64,000 nucleotides of DNA from an uncultured Oscillospiraceae bacterium (GTDB lineage Bacteria > Bacillota > Clostridia > Oscillospirales > Ruminococcaceae). Shown here in pieces: positions 1 to 8,462 of the stretch. The notes below the pieces were generated by a model, which had not been told where the DNA came from, did not search any database, and saw only the letters and a program-made list of their open reading frames with translations. Made by a program: the position numbers and the translations under genes. Every line of letters begins with the position of its first letter. The stretch's first letter is position 1. The stretch spans positions 82,105 through 146,104 of the forward strand of contig CAKSPD010000004.1 of the NCBI GenBank assembly GCA_934481385.1, given 5' to 3'.

Positions 1-54
1 GCGGGAGCTTTTTTGTGAAACAGAAAAAAATTATCGCAAAACGATAAAAAGGTA

Positions 55-83
55 TTGACAAAGAATAAATTATATGATATAAT
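55..83 (+). promoter_or_regulatory. Sigma-A-type promoter of the DUF2975 operon
   Basis: TTGACA at 55-60 and TATAAT at 78-83 with a 17-base spacer, a full consensus match. A GGGAG ribosome binding site lies at 101-105. The window's first bases (GCGGGAGC followed by a T-run) look like the end of a terminator of an unseen upstream gene. Confidence 0.85.
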
Positions 84-112
84 GCTTTTAACATCAATTA
101 GGGAGTGCTGTT

Positions 113-577
113 ATGTGGAATAAAACAAAATCGCTTTTGCTTTCAAGAATACTTACTTGGATTACATTTGTTATAGTTGCTGTTCTTACTTTTTTTGTAC
201 CGGATTTTTCAGAATGGTATGATAAATCGTTTATTTATGATTATGGATTTTTTTCGGATTTTTCAGTAAAAATTCCTATGTGTGTGATTCTTTATATCTG
301 TGAGATATTTGCATTTATTGCCTTGTGTTCGCTTAATACTTTGCTTTCAAATATAAGCAGGAATTCTGTTTTTACTGAACAGAATACACTATGTCTGAGG
401 AGAATTTCGTGGGTATGTATGCTTGCGGGAGTTGCATTTTTTGTTCTCGGACTATGGAGATTTGTTTTTATGCTTGCAGGATTTGTTGCTGTTATGTTCG
501 GATTGATAATGCGTGTGCTTAAAAACGTATTTGAAAAAGCTGTTGATATAAAATCCGAAAACGATTTTACAATCTGA
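113..577 (+). CDS. DUF2975 family membrane protein
   Basis: 154 residues with four predicted membrane segments (about residues 13-30, 52-75, 97-118 and 120-135). The family is small integral membrane proteins almost always coded next to a YozG-type Cro/C1 helix-turn-helix protein, which is what follows here 15 bases downstream. The exact role is unknown; inference from the pairing is a membrane-linked sensing or toxin-like module controlled by the adjacent regulator. The ATG start has a GGGAG site 7 bases upstream and a consensus promoter in front. First gene of a four-gene operon reaching 2640. Confidence 0.75.
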   Translation: MWNKTKSLLLSRILTWITFVIVAVLTFFVPDFSEWYDKSFIYDYGFFSDFSVKIPMCVILYICEIFAFIALCSLNTLLSNISRNSVFTEQNTLCLRRISWVCMLAGVAFFVLGLWRFVFMLAGFVAVMFGLIMRVLKNVFEKAVDIKSENDFTI

Positions 578-592
578 CTGGAGGTTTAAAAA

Positions 593-808
593 GTGCCTGT
601 TATTATAAATCTTGATGTCATTATGGCTAAACGGAAAATATCTTCAAATGAACTTGCTGAAAAAATCGGCATTACTCCTGCAAATCTCTCTATACTTAAA
701 ACGGGAAAAGCCAAAGCAATAAGATTTTCAACGCTTGATAAGATATGTGAAGTACTTCAATGTCAGCCGGGGGATATTCTTGAATGGAGAAATGATAATG
801 ATGAGTAA
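593..808 (+). CDS. Cro/C1-type helix-turn-helix regulator (YozG-like)
   Basis: 71 residues, essentially one HTH domain: helix 2-turn-helix 3 spans about residues 19-45 (SNELAEKIGITPANLSILK) and the C-terminus reads CQPGDILEW, the usual ending of this small regulator family. It starts at GTG with a GGAGG site at 580-584. It is the standard partner of DUF2975 genes and probably autoregulates the operon, although I see no clear operator in the upstream promoter. The downstream gene's ATG overlaps its stop codon, indicating translational coupling. Confidence 0.8.
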   Translation: MPVIINLDVIMAKRKISSNELAEKIGITPANLSILKTGKAKAIRFSTLDKICEVLQCQPGDILEWRNDNDE

Positions 809-1202
809 GAAAAAATATTTTCTGTTTTTTATGATTTTTCTTTTTATTGAAATACTTATAGGAATGTATGCAAAAGGGTGGGTCAGATACTATGGAGGAG
901 ATATTCTCGTTATGCCTGCGATGTATTTTCTTGTAAGGACTTTTACGAAAAAATTATACAGAACACTGCCCCTGATACTTTTTATATTTGCCTGTTTTGT
1001 GGAATTTCTGCAATATCTTGATATATGCGGTATTCTTGGGATAAATAAAAAAAGCCTCCTTGCCGTAATAATAGGAACAAACGGAACTTGGAATGATATT
1101 CCCTGTTATCTGGCAGGAATGCTTTTGATTTATATTATGATGATTTTGAAAAGGAGTGTTTATTATGGAAGAATTTCCGGAAGTAATGAAAGAAACAACT
1201 GA
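801..1202 (+). CDS. DUF2809 family membrane protein
   Basis: About 133 residues, four hydrophobic segments. The pattern GGDILVMPAMYFLVR, followed by CFVEFLQYL and a late NDIPCYLAG, matches DUF2809, small membrane proteins of unknown function. The reading frame is open further upstream, but a GGAGA site at 786-790 favours ATG 801 (or 798) overlapping the stop of the HTH gene. Its 3' end overlaps the next gene by 38 bases, so the four genes 113-2640 are tightly coupled. Confidence 0.65.
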   Translation: MSKKKYFLFFMIFLFIEILIGMYAKGWVRYYGGDILVMPAMYFLVRTFTKKLYRTLPLILFIFACFVEFLQYLDICGILGINKKSLLAVIIGTNGTWNDIPCYLAGMLLIYIMMILKRSVYYGRISGSNERNN

Positions 1203-2640
1203 ACCTGAAACAAAAACTTTCAGCCGTTCGGAATATGTATTATCAGTTATAGTTGCTTTGCTTTCGTTCGGATTTGTAAGATTTGTGATGTTCAATGAAA
1301 CAGGTTTTATAACAACAGGACTTTATACTGCGATAATTACATCAGTTATAATTTTTCTTAAAAGCAAGAAATTCAGAATATCAGGCTTTAACAGAATTAT
1401 GGCAGTTATTCTTTATATTTTCAGCATTGTTTTTTCGATTACTGATAATAATTTTATAAAAATTCTTGATGTTATATTTCTTTTTATAGCAGGAGCATAT
1501 TTTATATATTCTGTTACAGCAGAGAAAAACAGAATTGAACGTTTTCTGCCGTTTGCAGTAAGCAAATCACTTTTTGAATATCCGTTTTCAAAATTCGGTG
1601 AACAGTCAAAAGTTCTGAAATCCGCAATAAAAAGTTCGGGATTCGGTAAAAATCTTGCTCTTGTATTTGCAGGACTTCTTATAACTGTTCCTGTTACAGC
1701 AATTGTTGCAACTCTGCTTATGTCGGCTGACAGCAGATTTTCAGATATGCTTACAGGGTTTGCTGATAAATTTGCATACGGAAATATGGGACTTCTTATT
1801 GCACAGATTTTTATTGCAATACCCTGTTCGCATTATCTTTTCGGAATGATTTATTCAAATGCCAACAGAGAAAATCTCAATGTTCTTGATGATGAATACT
1901 GTAAAACACGAATATCAGATATGCGTTTTATGAACAATCTTATAATATATACGGCTCTTACACCTTTATGTATTTTATATATTTTGTTCTTTATATCTCA
2001 GGCAGGGTATTTTCTTTCAGGATTCAGCGGAAATCTCCCTGAAGGATACAGCTATGCAGTTTATGCAAGAAAAGGATTTTTTGAACTCTGTGCCGTATCG
2101 CTTATAAATCTCGGAGTTATTTCTGTTACGGGAATAATTGCAAAGAACGGCGGTAAAAGCAAGCCTGTAACGCTTAAAATATACAGCATAATGCTCTGTA
2201 TCTTCACACTTTTCCTTATTGCAACAGCTTTAAGCAAAATGGTTATGTATATAGATGAATACGGCTTGACTCAGTTAAGAGTATACACAACTTGGTTTAT
2301 GATTTTATGTGCAATTATATTTGTACTTATTATCATAAAAGAGATTAATTTTGATTTCCGCATTGAAAAGTGGGTAACTGTATTTTTTACTGTTATGTTT
2401 GCAATACTCTGTTTTTCACGTCCTGATGCACTTATTGCAAAATATAACATTGAGATGTACAATTCCGGAAAACTTGAAAATCCTGATTATAATTCAATAA
2501 CTGAAATGTCAGATGATGCTGTTCTTGAATATGTTAAAAGCTGTCCGGATTCATATGACGATAAAAATTTCAAATACAGAAAAAATAACAATATATCATC
2601 ATTTCTGCTCAATAAGGCTATTTCTGATTATTCAGACTGA
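1165..2640 (+). CDS. DUF4173/DUF4153-like multi-pass membrane protein
   Basis: 491 residues with roughly ten hydrophobic helices and a soluble C-terminal tail rich in Asn, Tyr and Asp (residues about 430-491). It resembles the DUF4173 proteins of Firmicutes, which often accompany DUF2975/HTH regulators; the function is unknown. An AAGGAG site at 1151-1156 favours ATG 1165 over the GTG at 1156, which lies inside that site. Its 3' end overlaps the convergent YitT gene by 23 bases. Confidence 0.65.
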   Translation: MEEFPEVMKETTEPETKTFSRSEYVLSVIVALLSFGFVRFVMFNETGFITTGLYTAIITSVIIFLKSKKFRISGFNRIMAVILYIFSIVFSITDNNFIKILDVIFLFIAGAYFIYSVTAEKNRIERFLPFAVSKSLFEYPFSKFGEQSKVLKSAIKSSGFGKNLALVFAGLLITVPVTAIVATLLMSADSRFSDMLTGFADKFAYGNMGLLIAQIFIAIPCSHYLFGMIYSNANRENLNVLDDEYCKTRISDMRFMNNLIIYTALTPLCILYILFFISQAGYFLSGFSGNLPEGYSYAVYARKGFFELCAVSLINLGVISVTGIIAKNGGKSKPVTLKIYSIMLCIFTLFLIATALSKMVMYIDEYGLTQLRVYTTWFMILCAIIFVLIIIKEINFDFRIEKWVTVFFTVMFAILCFSRPDALIAKYNIEMYNSGKLENPDYNSITEMSDDAVLEYVKSCPDSYDDKNFKYRKNNNISSFLLNKAISDYSD

Positions 2641-3514
2641 AAACGTCAGCAACTTCTGAAATTGTTATATATGCACAGGGGTCAATATCGTGGATAATAT
2701 TTTTCATTTTTCCAATCTGAAAACGGTTTACTATAAAATATATCATAGTTTTAGGCTGGTCTGAAAAACAGCCTTTAGCCTCTATGCTTGTAACGCCACA
2801 TTCAAAAGTTTCTGAAAGTGCCTTTGATATTTTTTTAGGTTCTGTTGTGATTATGATTGCCGATTTTGAACGTTCAAGACCTTCAACTATATAGTCAAGT
2901 GTTTTGAGTGCCATAAAATATGTTATTATTGAGTAAAGCGGAAGAATCCAGCTTGATGTTATTATTCCGCATATTATGTAGAGGATTATATTGTATCCCA
3001 TTACGAAAGTTCCGACAGATATTCCGATACGCTTTGAAAAGATTACTGCCATTACTTCTATTCCGTCCATAGCTCCGCCGAATTTTATTGCAAGTCCGCT
3101 TCCTATACCTGAAATTACTCCTCCGAATATTGAACAGAGTAAAAGGTCGTGTTCAGCAAAAGGCGATGAATTTGCAACATCTAACGGCAATACATCAGTT
3201 ATCAGCCAAGCTCCGAGAGAATATATTGCTACTGAATAGATAGCATACACTGTAAAAGCTTTTCCCTGTTTTTTTAGTCCATACAGAAAAAGGGGTATAT
3301 TCAGTATGAGAAGAAAAAGTGAAAGGGATACTTTATTATTTGTAATCTGTGCAAGAAGCATTGAAGTTCCTGATATTCCGCTGTCGTAGAGATTTACAGG
3401 CGAAAGGAATACTGTTATGCCGAAAGAATTTATTATTCCGGCAAGCGTCAGAAACAGGAAGTTAATGGGTTTAAGGTCGAGTTCGGGAACTCTTATTCGG
3501 ATTTTCTTTTTCAT
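2618..3514 (-). CDS. YitT family membrane protein (DUF161 + DUF2179)
   Basis: 298 residues: five to six transmembrane helices (residues about 15-205; motifs SPVNLYDSGISGTSML and KFGGAMDGIEVMAV) followed by a soluble DUF2179 domain of about 80 residues (ALSETFECGVTSIEAKG). The family is widespread in Firmicutes; a transport-like role is assumed but not proven. ATG start with a perfect AGGAGG site (complement of 3522-3527) and its own promoter. The 3' end overlaps the convergent gene by 23 bases and no terminator lies between them. Confidence 0.85.
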   Translation of the reverse strand: MKKKIRIRVPELDLKPINFLFLTLAGIINSFGITVFLSPVNLYDSGISGTSMLLAQITNNKVSLSLFLLILNIPLFLYGLKKQGKAFTVYAIYSVAIYSLGAWLITDVLPLDVANSSPFAEHDLLLCSIFGGVISGIGSGLAIKFGGAMDGIEVMAVIFSKRIGISVGTFVMGYNIILYIICGIITSSWILPLYSIITYFMALKTLDYIVEGLERSKSAIIITTEPKKISKALSETFECGVTSIEAKGCFSDQPKTMIYFIVNRFQIGKMKNIIHDIDPCAYITISEVADVFSLNNQK

Positions 3515-3546
3515 ATGGATTCCTCCTCTTTAATATTATCAATATT

Positions 3547-3575
3547 ATTATATCATAAATATGAATTTTTTTCAA
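3547..3575 (-). promoter_or_regulatory. Promoter of the YitT gene
   Basis: On the minus strand TTGAAA (complement of 3570-3575), a 17-base spacer and TATAAT (complement of 3547-3552). Confidence 0.75.
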
Positions 3576-3592
3576 TATAGTATAATATATAA

Positions 3593-3620
3593 AAAACCGG
3601 ACAAATTTCTGTCCGGTTTT
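3593..3620 (-). terminator. Rho-independent terminator after the sirohaem reductase gene
   Basis: AAAACCGGAC (3593-3602) pairs perfectly with GTCCGGTTTT (3611-3620) around an 8-base loop. On the minus strand it is followed by a T-run, placing it 15 bases past the stop of the reductase gene. Confidence 0.85.
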
Positions 3621-3634
3621 GTGTTTTTTCCAAA

Positions 3635-4573
3635 TTAATTTTTTCTGATTTCCATTGCAAGAATTTCTTCCTTGCGGTTCAGAATATCATCAGAGAGGAG
3701 AATTTTTTCTGCATTTTCAAATCCTATTCTTGAAATTGTATCTGAAAAGCGTTCACCGAGTATTCCCTGTTCTCTGAAAAGGAGTATGGCTTTTTCGACA
3801 GTTTTTATAACTTCTTCACGTCCGGTAATAATTCCTGAAAGCATATATGCCCTTGAAACCTGTTTTCCCCAGCGTCCGCCTATATATACACCATAGCCGT
3901 TTTTATAGTTGTCGTATGCTTTGAACGGGCATTTGTTCATACATCTTCCGCAATGATTGCACTTTTCTGAATCATAGATAACCTTTTCGCCGTCAGGTTT
4001 CCTTGATGCCTTTATGGGACAGGCTTTTTCTACCTGACAGACTTTACAGCCACGGCATTTTGACAAATCAACAGAAGGTGCTCTCTGACCGATAATTCCG
4101 ACATCATTCAAATCAGGCTTGACGCAGTTATTCGGACAGCCTCCGACTGCTATTTTGAATTTATGCGGGAGTGATACATTTTCATAGCCTTTATAGAATA
4201 CTTTGTGGATTTCCTCTGAAAGTCCGTATGTATCTATAAGTCCGTACTGACAGGTTGTACCCTTACAGGAAGTAACAGGTCTTACTTTTCTGCCTGTACC
4301 GCCTGTTTCAAGACCATATTCAGCAAGAAAATTTCTTAAAGGTTCAATATTTTCATAAGGTATTCCCTGAATTTCCATAGACATTCTGACGGTCATAGAA
4401 ATTTTTCCTGAGCCGAATTTTTCTGATGCTTCTGAAATTATCCGACATTCTTCAGCAGTAATTTTTCCGTTTCTGGTGATGACTCTTGCGTTGAAAATAT
4501 CCTCTGTGTTTTTATCATGAAGAAATCCGAGAGCCTTGACTCTTGTAATATCATCTTTTGAAATCTTTGACAT
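3635..4573 (-). CDS. Sirohaem-type sulfite/nitrite reductase with 2x[4Fe-4S] ferredoxin domain
   Basis: 312 residues. The N-terminal half carries a nitrite/sulfite reductase half-domain; the sirohaem/[4Fe-4S] ligands are in TSCKGTTCQYG (about residues 102-112) and VGGCPNNC (about 143-150). An inserted bacterial ferredoxin pair follows: CRGCKVCQVEKACP and CNHCGRCMNKCP (about 173-216). This layout matches small clostridial AsrC-like or single-subunit reductases. The likely reaction is six-electron reduction of sulfite or nitrite, in the cytoplasm. No AsrA/AsrB partners are adjacent, so the electron donor is unknown. Start ATG with an AAAGGAT site; a TATAAT (complement of 4611-4616) lies upstream. 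Confidence 0.8.
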   Translation of the reverse strand: MSKISKDDITRVKALGFLHDKNTEDIFNARVITRNGKITAEECRIISEASEKFGSGKISMTVRMSMEIQGIPYENIEPLRNFLAEYGLETGGTGRKVRPVTSCKGTTCQYGLIDTYGLSEEIHKVFYKGYENVSLPHKFKIAVGGCPNNCVKPDLNDVGIIGQRAPSVDLSKCRGCKVCQVEKACPIKASRKPDGEKVIYDSEKCNHCGRCMNKCPFKAYDNYKNGYGVYIGGRWGKQVSRAYMLSGIITGREEVIKTVEKAILLFREQGILGERFSDTISRIGFENAEKILLSDDILNRKEEILAMEIRKN

Positions 4574-4666
4574 AGCAAATAAAATCCTTTCAGCGTATTA
4601 AATTAATATAATTATATCATATCATAATACTCTGAAATAATCAATATGTTTTCAGAAATTTTTTGC

Positions 4667-4695
4667 TTGAAAAACTATAAAATATATGTTATAAT
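4667..4695 (+). promoter_or_regulatory. Promoter of the ABC-F gene
   Basis: TTGAAA 4667-4672, 17-base spacer, TATAAT 4690-4695. It is divergent from the sirohaem reductase promoter region. Confidence 0.8.
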
Positions 4696-4729
4696 CATAA
4701 AAATAAAATTTTGAATTGAGGAATTTTCT

Positions 4730-6655
4730 ATGCTTATAAATCTTACGGATATAAATAAATTCTATAACGGGAATCAGGTGCTTAAAAATATAAATCTTAC
4801 TATTGATGAATCTGATAAAATAGGACTTGTAGGTGTCAACGGCTGTGGAAAGTCAACGCTTATAAAAATTATTACCGGAAAAACTGAACCTGACCGTTTT
4901 ACTGAACGTGACGGAATAGTTTCAACGGCATCTAAGACTACAATCGGTTATCTTGAACAGATGGGCGGTCTTGACAGCGAAAGCACTGTGATTGATGAAA
5001 TGAAAAAAGTTTTTTCAGATATAACAGATGCAATCGGGAGAATGAGAGAAATTGAAGTTAAAATGTCAGAGGGCGATAATTCATATGATGAGGAATATCA
5101 CAGGCTTTCATCGTGGGTTGAAGCAAATGACGGATATAATACTGATTTTAAAATAAAGATGATTTTAAACGGTATGGGTTTTACTGAAAATGAACTTGAA
5201 AGAACTGTTTCGGGATTCAGCGGAGGAGAAAAAACACGCCTTGCAATTGCAAAACTTCTCCTTGAAGAACCGAATATTCTTATTCTTGATGAACCTACCA
5301 ATCACCTTGATTTTAAAACTATTATGTGGCTTGAAGATTATCTGAAATCATATAAGGGTGCTGTACTTGTTGTATCTCATGACAGATTTTTCCTTGACAG
5401 AGTGTGTACATCGATATGTGAAATTGACAGGGGAATCCTTACACGCTATAAGGGAAATTATTCAGCTTTCGTGAAACTTAAAGATGAAGCTGTTGCACGT
5501 CAGGAAAAAGAATATGAACTCCAGCAGAAAGAAATTGCAAAAATGGAAGATTATGTTGCAAAAAATCTTGTAAGGGCATCTACTTCAAAAAGTGCAAAAA
5601 GCCGTATAAAAGCTCTCGATAAAATGGAACGTATTGAAAAACCGGTAACTTATACAAAATCCGCAAAAATAAGATTTACTTATTCTTTTGAACCGCCTGT
5701 TGATGTTCTTTCTGTAAAGAATATTGATATTTCAGTGGGTGAGGGAAGTAAGAGAAAAACACTCCTTGATGAAATTTCCTTCAGTGTAAGACGTGGTGAC
5801 AAAGTCGGAATTATCGGTGACAACGGAATAGGAAAATCAACACTTCTTAAAATCATTCAGGAAAAAATCAGCCACAAAGGACTTGTACGCTGGAACTCAA
5901 ATATAAAAATTTCATATTTTGAACAGGAAAGCACTAATCTCAACAAGGTTCTGACTGTTATGGAGGAACTTCATCACCGTTATCCCTCTATGACTGAACT
6001 GGAAATAAGAAATATTCTTGCACAGGTACGCCTTACCGGTGAAAATGTTTTCAAGGAAACAGGTGTTATAAGCGGTGGCGAACGTGCAAAGCTTTGTTTT
6101 GCAATTATGATGCTTGAACACGGAAACGTTCTTATTCTTGATGAACCTACAAATCACCTTGATTTGTCGTCAAAGGACGCTATTGAACAGGCTCTTGAAG
6201 AATATACGGGAACAATTATTTTTGTATCACACGACAGATACCTTTTAAGCAAGATTGCCACACGCATTATTGAGCTTAAAGCAGACGGATATGAAGTTTA
6301 TGAAAATAACTTTGCAAAATATCTTGATATTCTTAAACAGCGTCAGGAAGAAGAAAAACGCAGAACTGATGCTGAAAAGCTTGAAAAGGCTCAGACTGCT
6401 ATGCGTGAAAAATCTGCTGTTGCATATAAATCCAAACAGCAGAGAAGTGCTGAGGCTGAAAGACGTAAAAAAATCAAATCCCTTGAAACTGAAATCGATA
6501 CACTCCAGAATCAGCTTGATTTGCTTAATGAGGAAATCACAAAGCCTGAAATTTTTTCCGATTATGAAACTATGAATCAGAAATGTTCCGAAATAGACAG
6601 GATTAAAACCCTTATAGATGAAAAATTCGATATGCTTATTGAACTTGATATATAG
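4730..6655 (+). CDS. ABC-F family ATPase (Uup/YdiF-like)
   Basis: 641 residues with two ABC domains and no membrane segments. First domain: Walker A GVNGCGKST (about residue 36), signature SGGEKTRLA, Walker B LILDEPTNHLD. Second domain: Walker A GDNGIGKST (about 363), signature SGGERAKL, Walker B LILDEPTNHLD. The linker of about 80 residues between domains (KEYELQQKEIAKMEDY region) is the P-site tRNA interaction motif of the ABC-F class. A C-terminal coiled coil (about 545-641, Lys/Glu rich) resembles Uup. It acts on the ribosome in the cytoplasm; resistance versus housekeeping role cannot be told from sequence. Stands alone with its own promoter. Confidence 0.9.
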   Translation: MLINLTDINKFYNGNQVLKNINLTIDESDKIGLVGVNGCGKSTLIKIITGKTEPDRFTERDGIVSTASKTTIGYLEQMGGLDSESTVIDEMKKVFSDITDAIGRMREIEVKMSEGDNSYDEEYHRLSSWVEANDGYNTDFKIKMILNGMGFTENELERTVSGFSGGEKTRLAIAKLLLEEPNILILDEPTNHLDFKTIMWLEDYLKSYKGAVLVVSHDRFFLDRVCTSICEIDRGILTRYKGNYSAFVKLKDEAVARQEKEYELQQKEIAKMEDYVAKNLVRASTSKSAKSRIKALDKMERIEKPVTYTKSAKIRFTYSFEPPVDVLSVKNIDISVGEGSKRKTLLDEISFSVRRGDKVGIIGDNGIGKSTLLKIIQEKISHKGLVRWNSNIKISYFEQESTNLNKVLTVMEELHHRYPSMTELEIRNILAQVRLTGENVFKETGVISGGERAKLCFAIMMLEHGNVLILDEPTNHLDLSSKDAIEQALEEYTGTIIFVSHDRYLLSKIATRIIELKADGYEVYENNFAKYLDILKQRQEEEKRRTDAEKLEKAQTAMREKSAVAYKSKQQRSAEAERRKKIKSLETEIDTLQNQLDLLNEEITKPEIFSDYETMNQKCSEIDRIKTLIDEKFDMLIELDI

Positions 6656-6734
6656 AATATGCACAAAAAACACGGTTTTTATTTGTAAAATTGGTTGAAT
6701 TAACAGTTTTATGATTTTATTTTATCTGTTTTTA

Positions 6735-6763
6735 TTGAAATCATAATAATTATGTGTTATAAT
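6735..6763 (+). promoter_or_regulatory. Promoter of the SCIFF operon
   Basis: TTGAAA 6735-6740, 17-base spacer, TATAAT 6758-6763. A strong GGAGGTG ribosome binding site lies at 6799-6805. Confidence 0.85.
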
Positions 6764-6813
6764 ATCCTTTAAGCAGATTCTCTGTATTAATGTTCTTCGG
6801 AGGTGACTTTTTT

Positions 6814-6951
6814 ATGAAGCATATTATGACTATCAACAAGGCTAATCTCAAGGAGTCAGCAGTTAAGGGTGGCTGTGGCAAGTGTCAGGCATCATGTCAG
6901 TCTGCATGCAAAACATCATGCACAGTAGCTAACCAGAAGTGCGAAAGATAA
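6814..6951 (+). CDS. scfA: SCIFF ranthipeptide precursor (six cysteines in forty-five residues)
   Basis: Exactly 45 residues with exactly six cysteines, at positions 21, 24, 28, 32, 36 and 43, following a short leader that starts MKHIMTINKANLKES. The Cys-rich core (GGCGKCQASCQSACKTSC) is typical of SCIFF, the near-universal clostridial RiPP precursor in which a radical SAM enzyme forms thioether bridges between Cys and non-alpha positions of other residues. Its maturase follows at 7051. Strong GGAGGTG site 8 bases upstream and a clear promoter. The biological role of mature SCIFF is not established in general; a signalling role has been suggested for some members. Confidence 0.95.
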   Translation: MKHIMTINKANLKESAVKGGCGKCQASCQSACKTSCTVANQKCER

Positions 6952-6985
6952 GCTCTGATTTTCTTTAAGATTCAAGTCCATCAGG

Positions 6986-7007
6986 GGCAACATTTTTTAA
7001 TGTTGCC
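6986..7007 (+). terminator. Intercistronic hairpin between scfA and scfB
   Basis: GGCAACATT (6986-6994) and AATGTTGCC (6999-7007) form a perfect 9-bp stem with a TTTT loop; the following sequence is T-rich but lacks a solid T-run. It is probably a partial terminator or mRNA-stabilising element, giving more precursor than maturase. Confidence 0.6.
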
Positions 7008-7050
7008 TCAATTTTCATTTATTTATATATTTCTGAAAGGCTGATTTGAT

Positions 7051-8421
7051 ATGATACACAAATATAAACTTGGCGGATTTAATATAGTTCTCGATGTAAA
7101 CAGCGGAGGCGTTCACATTGTTGACGATTTAACTTATGATATGCTTGATAACATTGAACCTCCGTTCAGTGAAGAATGTCCTGAAGATGTTGTTAAAAAG
7201 CTTTCAAGATTTTATTCCCCTGAGGATATTAAAACCTGTTATACTGAAGTTACTGAACTTTATAATGATAAAATCCTTTTTTCAGAGGACGATTATGAAA
7301 AGTATGCAGATTATTCAGTAATATCTCCTGTAAAGGCTATGTGTCTGCTTATATCTCAGGACTGTAATTTAAGATGTGAATACTGCTTTGCTGAAACAGG
7401 TGATTTCGGTATGGGCAGAAAGCTTATGACCTTTGAAACAGGTAAAAAGGCTATTGATTTTCTTCTTAAAATGTCTGCTAACCGTGAAAATCTTGAACTC
7501 GATTTCTTCGGCGGAGAACCTCTCATGAATTTCGGTGTCGTAAAGCAGGTTGTTGAATATGCCCGCTCAAAAGAAAAGGAATATAACAAGAAATTCAGAT
7601 TTACCATAACTACAAACGGAATGTTGCTTGATGATGATAAAATCGATTTCATAAACAGGGAAATGTCAAACGTTGTTCTTTCTGTTGACGGCAGAAAAGA
7701 AGTAAACGACAGAGTGAGAAAACGTGTTGACGGTACAGGCTGTTATGACAGAATTATGCCTAAATTCCGCAACCTTGTTGAAAAAAGAGGAGATAAGGAA
7801 TATTATGTGAGAGGTACTTTCACAAAATATAACCTTGATTTTTCAGAAGATGTTTTTGACCTCTATCATCAGGGATTTGACCAGATTTCCGTTGAACCTG
7901 TTGTAAGCGATTCAAAAGAAAAATATGCTATAACTGAAAAGGAAATTCCTGAAATTTTCAGCGAATACGAAAGACTTGCTGAAAGAATACTTGAAAGCCG
8001 TAAAAATGGTGAAAAGTTCAATTTCTTCCATTTTATGCTTGACCTTGACCAAGGCCCTTGTGCTATAAAGCGTCTTAGAGGCTGTGGTGCAGGAAATGAA
8101 TATGTCGCAATAAATCCTGATGGCGATATATATCCATGTCATCAGTTTGTCGGCATTGAAGATTATAAAATGGGTAATCTTGATGATGATACATTCAATT
8201 ATGATATAAAGAAGGAATTTGCATCATGTCATGTTTATTCAAAGCCTGAATGTAAACAGTGCTGGGCAAAATTCTATTGCAGTGGTGGTTGCAATGCAAA
8301 TAATTATCAGTATATGGGTGATATTCATAAAGCTCACAAACTTTCATGTCAGCTTCAGAAAAAGCGTCTTGAATGTGCAATAATGCTTAAAGCATATGAA
8401 TTCTGCGGAAAAAGCGAATAA
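7051..8421 (+). CDS. scfB: SCIFF maturase, radical SAM/SPASM thioether-forming enzyme
   Basis: 456 residues. An N-terminal peptide-recognition (RRE-like) region of about 90 residues precedes the radical SAM core with C-x3-C-x2-C in CNLRCEYCFAE (about residues 107-117) and the SAM-binding FFGGEPLMNF. C-terminal SPASM/auxiliary cluster cysteines are seen in RGCGAGNEY, DIYPCHQF, CKQCWAKFYCSGGC and a final SCQLQ. This matches the ScfB/CteB family that installs thioether bridges in SCIFF. Start ATG with a GAAAGG site; 99 bases downstream of scfA and likely co-transcribed with it through the intercistronic hairpin. Confidence 0.95.
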   Translation: MIHKYKLGGFNIVLDVNSGGVHIVDDLTYDMLDNIEPPFSEECPEDVVKKLSRFYSPEDIKTCYTEVTELYNDKILFSEDDYEKYADYSVISPVKAMCLLISQDCNLRCEYCFAETGDFGMGRKLMTFETGKKAIDFLLKMSANRENLELDFFGGEPLMNFGVVKQVVEYARSKEKEYNKKFRFTITTNGMLLDDDKIDFINREMSNVVLSVDGRKEVNDRVRKRVDGTGCYDRIMPKFRNLVEKRGDKEYYVRGTFTKYNLDFSEDVFDLYHQGFDQISVEPVVSDSKEKYAITEKEIPEIFSEYERLAERILESRKNGEKFNFFHFMLDLDQGPCAIKRLRGCGAGNEYVAINPDGDIYPCHQFVGIEDYKMGNLDDDTFNYDIKKEFASCHVYSKPECKQCWAKFYCSGGCNANNYQYMGDIHKAHKLSCQLQKKRLECAIMLKAYEFCGKSE

Positions 8422-8428
8422 AATCAAA

Positions 8429-8456
8429 GGCAGTTCAGAAAAAAATCTGAACTGCC
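8429..8456. terminator. Terminator after scfB, shared with the convergent LysR gene
   Basis: GGCAGTTCAG (8429-8438) and CTGAACTGCC (8447-8456) with an A-rich loop, followed by G and a T-run on the plus strand. It lies between convergent genes and may act on both. Confidence 0.85.
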
Positions 8457-8462
8457 GTTTTT

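Noticed and set aside
954..1295. 113-residue minus-strand frame
   Set aside because: Lies antisense to two coupled plus-strand genes that have ribosome sites and recognisable families.
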